From positions 19,290,800 through 19,354,799 of the forward strand of contig OZ020593.1 in the NCBI GenBank assembly GCA_963971535.1: a stretch of DNA of 64,000 nucleotides, given 5' to 3'. The stretch is from Notolepis coatsorum. Its lineage: Eukaryota > Chordata > Actinopteri > Aulopiformes > Paralepididae. The position numbers and the translations under genes are program-made. Shown piece by piece: positions 56,888-64,000 of the stretch. How positions within the stretch are numbered: position 1 is the stretch's first letter; each line of letters begins with the position of its first letter. The notes beneath the pieces were generated by a model that saw only the letters and a program-made list of their open reading frames with translations, was not told the origin of the DNA and searched no databases.

Positions 56888-57229
56888 AGCTAGAGGCATC
56901 ATAGCGGAAAAACACAGATTTATCCGGCAATAATGGCAGATTTCCTCCATGAAGCCGCGGTGATGTCAGGCGGGTCATGTGAGGAGTCCACAAGGCAACC
57001 CACCCAGGCTGTAACGTGGATGCCTTCTAGCCACGACCCTCCTGTGCTGGTAACTCTTGCCCTCTCTATAGTTTGAGCATGGACCACACATATTCTGGCA
57101 TTACGAACGTTGCACTTCTCACATGACCCCCCCTGACCTCACGGCAGCTACTGTAAGTGGACATCTAGAGGCGTGTAACACACACTCACACATGTGCACA
57201 CACACACTCACCTGCACACGTGTTGAACC

Positions 57230-57312
57230 TCCCCTCCCCCATCCCCCGTGCTGCTACGGCGCCCGCATTTCCCCAAGGGGATCAATAAAGGAATATCTTA
57301 TCTTATCTTATC
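57230..57312 (+). mobile_element. LINE 3' tail
   Basis: CATTTCCCCAAGGGGATCAA then TAAAGGAATATC and TTATC repeats, the 3' end of the LINE group seen reversed at 20160. Confidence 0.65.
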
Positions 57313-57341
57313 TACACTCGCACACACAGTCCTGACAGTGG

Positions 57342-57535
57342 TAAATGGACTGCGTTTATAATTCAAAGCACTTTACAACTTGTGCCTCACATTCGCTCAT
57401 TCGCACGCAGACGGCGGAGGCGACCGTGCAAAGTGCCAACCCACTCGTCGAGAGCGATCAGAGGAGCGTCTCGCTCCAGGAACCGAACCGGGAAAATATT
57501 ATCACCAGATCTACCCCCTGAGCCACTGTCGCTCT
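57342..57535 (-). mobile_element. tRNA-derived SINE (same family as 7747), diverged
   Basis: GTAAATGGACTGCGTTTATA and AAAGCACTTTACAACTTGTG at the tail, then ACGGCGGAGGCGACCGTGCA and a head whose minus strand reads CGGTTCGGTTCC in the B box position. More diverged than the other two copies. Confidence 0.75.
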
Positions 57536-57539
57536 GGCT

Positions 57540-58318
57540 GTAATGCCTTCTGAAAGGAACACACCCTAACCATAGAAGAGTGACATCTTGCACCAGCGAG
57601 GCCCTCATCATCTCTCTCAAGCGGTATCGGAAAGGAAACGTCTGGTATGAATATCTTAATAATGTGATGCTCCTGGCGTTCCAACATGCTCTCTCTCTCC
57701 CCTCCTCTCTCCATCTCGCCCGTCTGATTCATATGTAAATGGGTCAGTAGCACAGGGGCCTGACTGAATGAATGGGCTCTGTTGCCCGACAATCCACAGG
57801 CTCGAAGCAATTACACGTTTTTTGGTGCGGGAGCCCCCATTTCCTCTCATTGCCTCGCCTGGCACTTGAACCTCCAGACCCCCCCCCCCCCCCCCCCCCC
57901 ACCCCCACTGACCCCCCCCCCACCCCACACTCATTCCAGACTGCATATTAATTATGTGACGCCTCGACACGGTATTGAGTATTGAAAGGTGCTGTGAGGA
58001 GCGCGGAGAATCCTCGAGGAGAAGTGAGAAGCTACTAGCGTGTGAGGAAAAAGGGCGGTGGCAGACATTGAACGTTTGGGAATAGGATTTACCGCAGAGG
58101 ATACAGTTGGCTACCAGTGGAATATCCTAAGCCTATTTTAAAAGATAAGCACTGTGTAGAGAGATGAGAGGAGGGGAGAGGCGCTAAAGGGAACTATGCT
58201 CGATTTCAGAAAGGTATACGTCGTGTCACTCCTCTGGTCTAAGACAGTACAACATAATTAGTGAAAATTAGCAACTCTCTCCCAAATCCAACAAGTAGAG
58301 TGAATCCATCCATTATAA
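57540..58318. other. unique sequence with poly-C; possible conserved element
   Basis: 57735-57870 (GGGCTCTGTTGCCCGACAAT, TCGAAGCAATTACACG) and 57940-57990 (CTGCATATTAATTATGTGAC) flank a poly-C run at 57879-57924. No coding signature. Enhancer-like composition, unproven. Confidence 0.3.
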
Positions 58319-58319
58319 C

Positions 58320-58767
58320 GTCCGGAGGAGGAGAGGAAAGAAGGGACGAGGAGGAGATAAGAGAAGAGGAAAGAAGGGGAGAGGAGGAGATGAAAGAAGG
58401 GATGAGGAAGAGAGAGGAGGAGAGGAAAGAAGGGACGAGGAGGAGATGGGAGAAGAGGAAAGAAGGGGAGAGGAGGAGAGGAAAGAAGGGACGAGGAGGA
58501 GATAGGAGAAGAGGAAAGAAGGGGAGAGGAGGAGAGGAAAGAAGGGATGAGGAAGAGATAGGAGGAGAGGAAAGAAGGGGAGAGGAGGAGATAGGAGAAG
58601 AGGAAAGAAAGGGAGAGGAGGAGAGGAAAGAAGAGAAGAGGAGGAGAGAGGAGGAGACAAGACAAATTATGTGTCAAAGGAGAGGAGGTAAAACACACTA
58701 TGCGAGAAGGGAGAAGATTAGAAGGAAAGTGGAGGAGGAAAGAGAGGGGGGTGAGGAAGGAGGGCTG

Positions 58768-58831
<64 letters not shown>

Positions 58832-58880
58832 GTTTGATGTGTAAATGTACTACACACAGCCATTGATTTTCATAGATGAC
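58320..58880. repeat. inverted duplication, right arm, with purine tract and (GA)n
   Basis: The reverse complement of 55010-55650. A (GA)n run lies at 58769-58829. Long open frames on both strands here are artefacts of simple sequence. Confidence 0.9.
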
Positions 58881-58917
58881 ACTGAGAGACGCAGGAGAAT
58901 GTTCTGAGTTCATAGGT

Positions 58918-59520
58918 ACATGACTGAATGAATGAATGAATGGAGGAATGAATGAATGAATGAATGAATGAATGAATGAATGAATGAATGAATGAATGAA
59001 TGAATGAATGAATGAATGAATGAATGAATGAATGAATGAATGAATGAATGAATGAAAACTTTATTTAACAGATTGCAGAATGGGTACAATACAGTACGGC
59101 TCAATACACACAATTGTTAAGGGGATGCAGACCAGAGAAAGACTTTCATGTTGTTTCCATCAGGGTCCCCCATTTTCAATTAATATTGACATTTATGACA
59201 TACTCAACATACATGACATTTATGGCATAGGGACATACAGGTATTTAGTACTGATACATTTGTGACATATACGGTATTAAAATATACAGTACTGTTACCC
59301 ATAGATCCTGACAGAGTATATACATATGATGGGGAGGGGACTGTACATTAGGAGGGGGTGGGTGGGTGGGAGAGAAATATACATAATTATGGTGGTGAGG
59401 AGACTGTACATTTGGAGGGGATGGGTGGGTGGGAGAGAAATATACATACGGTGGTGAGGAGACTGTCTATTAGGAGGGGGTGGGGGTGGGGGGTTTGGAC
59501 ATTTACTGTGGCCAGTTTAG
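58918..59520 (-). mobile_element. LINE 3' UTR, family A (copy 3), with (TGAA)n tail
   Basis: 58921-59057 is (TGAA)n, the expanded tail on the minus strand. Then come ACTTTATTTAACAGATTGCA, AGGGTCCCCCATTTTCAATT, CTGTTACCCATAGATCCTGA and three tandem units of about 63 bp with GGGTGGGTGGGAGAGAAATA at 59340-59490. It matches 37171-38005 in reverse. Confidence 0.82.
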
Positions 59521-60154
59521 AATTGCAGCCTCCCGTAGGTACAGAACACTACTAGAATAAAGCTTGTTTGAATATAAAAAAAAAATCTAATGCTCTGCGG
59601 GTCCACAAAGTCAGTCTCCTGTTCGTTCGTCAACGGAGCCGCTCCAGACTTTATACCTGATGATGACATCACAAGTTTGATTCTTAACTTCTCTAGTGTC
59701 TGGCTTTATGAGAGAGTAGCTCATGTTCACAAATATCGATTGAACTGTCTGAGGCCATGAAAATAATATATTGGATTTGATTGGTTTCCATTTGAGTGTG
59801 TGTTCCCCTTTCGATTTCAGATTCCACCTCTGCTCTCCCAGAATGCCACAGTGAGGGGAGAGAGCCACGTACCGTGATGCCTACTTCCTCTCTGTAAACA
59901 ATGCATGAAATATTGATGCTGGAACGTGGTATCATGCACAGCACTCTGCGAGTCTGTTCTGCGTGCACTCCCCTCCTAATGAGAGCCTATACCGCTGGCA
60001 AGCATATTCCTTCCACCACCCGTTTGATCAAAGCTATGGGTTTGCAAACGGTGAGCGTTTAGGGGTTGGGGGGGGGGGGTGCGCATGGGGATACTGATTT
60101 ATTTACAGCCTCCCAAGATCATGATCATGCTGCGACATATTGTGGAAGAAAAGT
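59521..60154. other. no gene recognised
   Basis: Unique sequence with poly-G at about 60069-60079. Confidence 0.3.
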
Positions 60155-60765
60155 TACATTTAGATTTGATTATATTAGATTCAAATGTATTGTCATCATA
60201 CAGTACAGTACAACGAAAATAAGTTTGGCATCCAACCAGAGTGCAAATGTAACAGTAAAGTGCAATAGTAATAAACAATGTAGCCCTACAGGTGATTAAA
60301 CTGGTTATAAAATATATAAATTAGTACTACTGAGTAATAGTGCTAATCAGATGTATGTACAGAGTTGTAGTATTAATATACAGTGATACAGGTATAAAGA
60401 CACTATGGGAGTAAGTCAAACTGGCCAGCAGCGTAACTAGTAAGAGTAGGTAAGTTCAGATATAGTATCTACAGGTATGTACAAATTATTATATGCAGTT
60501 ATGGATGTCAGATGTGGATGGATATATATATACGGTAAGAATAAATACATAAATAAATATATATATATATACGGTATACAATATTAATGTACATGAGTTA
60601 TCATACAGAGTTATATGGGTTATATGCAGGTGTATAAGTAGGTACTGTATATAGAAGGATTGTATGCAGGTATATTCAGACAGATATATAATCAGACAGT
60701 AAATATAAATGTATATATATATGGTATATACAGCACTATTGTACATGCTAGAATACAGAGTTATT
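60155..60765 (-). mobile_element. LINE 3' UTR, family B (copy 2)
   Basis: 60160-60400 matches 52550-52765. The part beyond is a TATATA-rich continuation with ATACGGTA and ATGCAGGT words, probably the rest of the UTR. Minus strand inferred from the tail side. Confidence 0.6.
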
Positions 60766-60866
60766 TTCCTTTCGTAGTAAGTAAGGAATATATTTCATAC
60801 AATCATTTCATTCATCCCCTAAACGTTTTTTTTGGGGGGGCCATACAACAATTATTTTGGGGGGGG

Positions 60867-62137
60867 GGGGGAGAATGGGGATGGTTGTCACACGTTTTAC
60901 TCTAGTGTGAATTGCTCATTATCAAAACATCTTTCAATAGTCATTCCTACATTAAATTGAAGCGTAAGATGTTGGCTTGAAATGTGTATCCCTCTCATTT
61001 GCCAACATATTGTAACAAAGAGTTAATCACCTATCAAAGACACTCTGACACATGGTGACAGCCAACCCCATCACAGGGATGGTTGTCACACACTATGGGG
61101 TTGGTTGTCACTATGTTTTTTAATGGGAAACATCTTAAAAAGAAGACAAGAAGGAAGAACTCAATTTGAAAGTTAAATTTGACAAGTTGACAAATACATA
61201 ACTTAATGCCTCTTAACATGAACATAAACAGGAAAAACATCTTTAGGCCTGAGTTACAGTGATGGCAAATGTAGGGTCTGGGCACTCAAACTAAGCAGAG
61301 CTTGTGTGCCAACTGGTTGGCACATCCAACACTTCTCCCATACCTCCCCTGAACGGCTGTTGGAGAACGTTTCCTTACAAACCAAACAAAAAACAATCAT
61401 CTTCATCTGATGAAGACTCCTGTCTCTTTCTTTTCTGTTTCTTCTTCTTGCTGGCTGCCTTTTCCAGCTGGGGTGGAGTACACTGGGATGTACTAGGCTT
61501 GGCAGATGGTCTACGCTGGGATGTACTAGGCTTGGCAGATGGTCTAAGCTGGGATATACTAGGCTCAGTAGGTAGTCTAGGCAGGGATATACTAGGCTTG
61601 GTAGGTGGGCTGGGGTGCATTGGGCTCTGCTCAGTCTGTCCTCAGCTCATCCATCACCTCCAAGTTGGTGAAGAAACGGTCCATGTTGTGATCATTAAAG
61701 CACTGTCATGTACAGTGCTTATCACCTGTGACAACCAACCCCAAAGAAAATGTGATGACCAACCCCAACAGTGGAATGTCTTGCTAGTATCAAGGCTAAC
61801 AACCATCTAAAAATGTGTTAGTTAGCCAACAACAATCTAAACTATAGCTTTCCCTTCACACTTTTTAAGAGTAACAATTGTTTCATTATAAACCAATTGT
61901 GTAAAAGCCTAGAAGTAAAATACTGAGGAGCTGAATATTTACAATGCTGCATAAAAACACAAAAAGTCCTCTCACCTAAAGTGCAGCTGTCTTACTCCAA
62001 AGAAGACTATATGTAGGTGAGCTCTGATCCCAATTCTGGACATTTCCATACCAAAATATGGGAGAAAGCGCCTTTTGGTAGCGAAATATAATGAATGTGA
62101 CAACCTACCCGTGTGACAACCATCCCCGTTCTCCCCT
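60867..62137 (-). mobile_element. pogo-like DNA transposon, decayed
   Basis: The left end GGGGAGAATGGGGATGG and the right end (reverse GGGGAGAACGGGGATGG) share GGGGATGGTTGTCACACG, inverted repeats of about 27 bp. Further GGTTGTCAC words recur inside both ends (61080-61110, about 61722-61770, 62098-62106). Right flank TA is compatible with a TA target; the left flank is masked by a G run. A minus-strand zinc-finger-like remnant lies at 61270-61625. Confidence 0.65.
61270..61625 (-). pseudogene. transposase C-terminal remnant with CX2C motifs
   Basis: The minus strand reads a basic stretch (KKKKQKRKR), ESSSDEDDCF and, after a frame change, CLVCKETFSNSRSGEVWEKC then WMC. A Ser-Asp-rich segment followed by paired Cys motifs is seen at the C-terminus of some fish pogo/Tigger-type transposases. 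Tandem PSTSQRRPSAK-type repeats precede it. The catalytic domain is not found. Confidence 0.5.
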
Positions 62138-62416
62138 ACAGCCCTACCTCAAGAGGGCAGTAGAGACTAAATGAGCTTGATGTGACGACTGATGGTTTTA
62201 TGGCGTTAATATATATAGGTGGTTACAGTATATCCGTTCAAAGATACCCAGGCCTGGAGCACAGGAGGCCACATCCCAGTCAGGAGTCAAGAGCAGCCGG
62301 TTGGCACTTCCGCATCAGGGATGGACTGAGCTGTGGGGATAAAACTGTCAAACATTGTATTAAAACCTGTCGTGGTTTAATTGAGATCGACCTTACCTGA
62401 TGTGTGTTGCTCTCAG
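62138..62416. other. no gene recognised
   Basis: Unique sequence between the pogo-like element and a SINE. Confidence 0.3.
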
Positions 62417-62431
62417 ACATCCAATCCAATC

Positions 62432-62850
62432 GAGCCCAGCTCTCGGCGTTGCTACCAGCTTGGCTGGTCGTTCATGCTAATACAATTGGCAGTATTAGGG
62501 GGTAGGAAGCTGGTGGGTGGGAATCTGGCGTTGTGGACAGCGACGCCTACAGGTCAGGAATCTGCGCTTGCTCAGAGGGGCAGGACTTGGTGGAGATAGC
62601 GTGCCCTCCCACGCGTTACACTTCACCAATGAGAGTCCTCGCTGCCAAGTGAAAAAAGCGTCACTGGCTTGACGGCGCACGTCTCGGAGGAAGCGTGCGT
62701 TAGACATCAGGACACCCTTGTACCGACTCGTGGGAGAACATGCGTACAACAACCAGGTAGGGGAGGGGGGGGAATTGGCACAACGACTAAATTGGGACGG
62801 GGAGAAAATCAGAGAAAAATTGGAGAAAGAGAAGGTAAAAAAAAAAAAAT
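62432..62850 (+). mobile_element. tRNA-derived SINE, long type, 5'-truncated
   Basis: Starts inside the B box (GAGCCCAGCTCTCGG), so the promoter head is missing. The body CTACCAGCTTGGCTGGTCGT and poly-A tail match 43423. A 15-bp duplication ACATCCAATCCAATC flanks it at 62417-62431 and 62851-62865. Confidence 0.93.
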
Positions 62851-62865
62851 ACATCCAATCCAATC

Positions 62866-63130
62866 AAATCCAATCCTCAAAAAAGCTAAAAGAAATCCTG
62901 CAGAAATTCCATCCTAAATACACACACACACACATCCGAAAACATATCAACGTCAACACACACAAGACTGAAATATGTAGCTGACACCAACTTGAGAAAT
63001 TAGGATGATCAAAGAGCTCAGATCTAGCAAATGTGTAAACAAAAATAGTATAATAGGTAAAAACGACATGAATGCAACTCTAAAACCTTCTCACAATGAT
63101 CCGGTCGTCCGGCGTGCATGTAAAGAGGGG
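62866..63130. other. no gene recognised
   Basis: A+T-rich unique sequence with a short CACA run. Confidence 0.3.
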
Positions 63131-64000
63131 GGCTCTTACACTTAACACTATGGTCTTCATTTAACATTTTTTATTTGTTTTAAATAATACAATAAATATA
63201 CTACAATTTCTTAACATTTTGGCATCGGAAGAGAGTTACAATGTCATCATTCTCTCTCCACTTCACAATGACGTTGACATGACCTTCCGTTCACCCTCTG
63301 GCATTGAAAACGGATGCATTCCGAGGATAAAAGTTGGAGATCATGTCATTCTAAAAAATACACTAGAGAAAAAAACGTTACAATTTCATGCATAGGTTTT
63401 AGGATAGGTTTTAATGCTTCAAAGACATACAAGAGTGGGGTGGCCACAGTAAACTTGAATTTATTGACATAAAAACCAATATATCTTCTATCCTCTCTTA
63501 CACAGGTTTGACAAGACTGCAAAAAACAAACAAACAAGACAGACAAACGTAAAACTACAAAACAAAACAAAAACAAGACAGATCTTTATCGGCAGCATCA
63601 CTGCTGGTTTTGGAAATTTACAAAATAGTTTTGTCCTTTTATTGAGAGCAAAGTGTTAAATTTGGCGTACTGCATCACAATGAAAAATAAAAAACCGAAG
63701 ATCTACAAGAATATTGACTTATCTTAACAGAAACGGTTCAAGTCACATATCTAAAAAGTAAATACAAAAAAAAATAAAGAGAGAGAGACAAACGAACGAA
63801 AAAAAATAAAGGAACAAACAAACAATATAAAGCTACGTAAGAATGGGCGGGAAACGTTCTGTGGTTGATGCTGTAGTGGTCAAAAGCAGAGTGCATAGTT
63901 TGTACAAACAGGATAACTACTGTTAGGGCAAACAAAATAGTTATTTCGAAGACCCAAACAATTAAAAAAAAACAAGCTTTTTAACCTGGGTCATTTGGTT
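63131..64000 (-). other. possible 3' UTR of a minus-strand gene to the right
   Basis: A long repeat-free A+T-rich stretch. On the minus strand an AATAAA word (plus-strand TTTATT at about 63170) would place a cleavage site near 63150, and further AATAAA words lie upstream (about 63460). It lacks transposon ends and large frames. This is a composition-based guess. Confidence 0.25.

Larger units (their letters stand above)
55870..57000 (-). mobile_element. LINE 3' UTR, family C (copy 3), interrupted by a hAT element
   Basis: 55870-56086 matches copies 1 and 2 (ACAGCCACGTCGAGTGCACA, AGACGAGGCAAAAAGCAAGG) and resumes at 56888 with AGCTAGAGGCATCATAGCGG. The intact copies at 24045 and 46430 show the uninterrupted order. 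Confidence 0.75.

Overview
This window looks like intergenic or intronic DNA from a ray-finned (teleost) fish. The evidence is very long CA, CT and ATT microsatellites, tRNA-derived SINEs with L2-type tails, L2-like LINE C-termini, hAT miniature elements, and a BEL/Pao retrotransposon of the kind common in fish. I recognise no host protein-coding gene. The only long open frames belong to a retrotransposon. Positions 21301-21500 are a 200-base assembly gap. Layout, left half: 1-340 is a LINE tail with an expanded (TAA)n. 1125-1539 is a foldback DNA element, and a second copy lies in reverse orientation at 23368-23761; both have 9-bp target duplications. 1855-5646 is a minus-strand LTR retrotransposon with near-identical LTRs and no polymerase, sitting in a 36-bp minisatellite. 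7-17 kb holds SINEs, decayed LINE pieces, a 28-bp and a roughly 46-bp minisatellite and long CA/CT arrays. 16732-17102 and 26680-27412 are solo LTRs with perfect target duplications. 21784-22208 is a TTAA-flanked miniature element and 25632-26630 a DNA element with very long terminal inverted repeats. Centre: 27737-39279 is bounded by matching terminal inverted repeats and an 8-bp duplication (GTGCTGAT), so I read it as one old DNA transposon swollen to 11.5 kb by later insertions. The largest insertion is a young BEL/Pao element (28321-36858, 5-bp duplication GTTAT, nearly identical 1.4-kb LTRs). Its gag-like, protease/RNase H and integrase frames are present, but most of the reverse transcriptase is missing and the frames are out of register. 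An L2 fragment sits inside a LINE 3' UTR in the same composite. A hAT transposon (39302-41831, duplication CTGACTAT) follows after only a few bases and carries a decayed transposase. Right half: hAT-type elements at 42468-42856, 46941-48318 (with a solo LTR inside) and 56087-56887 (with a SINE inside, itself inside a LINE 3' UTR); an L2 C-terminus at 45240-45890; a LINE with a CCHC-like C-terminus inserted in a CT-rich minisatellite; an inverted duplication (55.0-55.6 kb against 58.3-58.9 kb); and a pogo-like element at 60867-62137. Several unique, non-repetitive islands with homeobox- and octamer-like words (10200-10560, 22375-22745, 54355-54650 and others) look like conserved regulatory DNA of the kind found near developmental genes, but that needs alignment. 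The last 0.9 kb could be the 3' UTR of a minus-strand gene lying to the right. The most notable biology is the stack of datable nested insertions and the BEL element that lacks its reverse transcriptase core yet moved recently.
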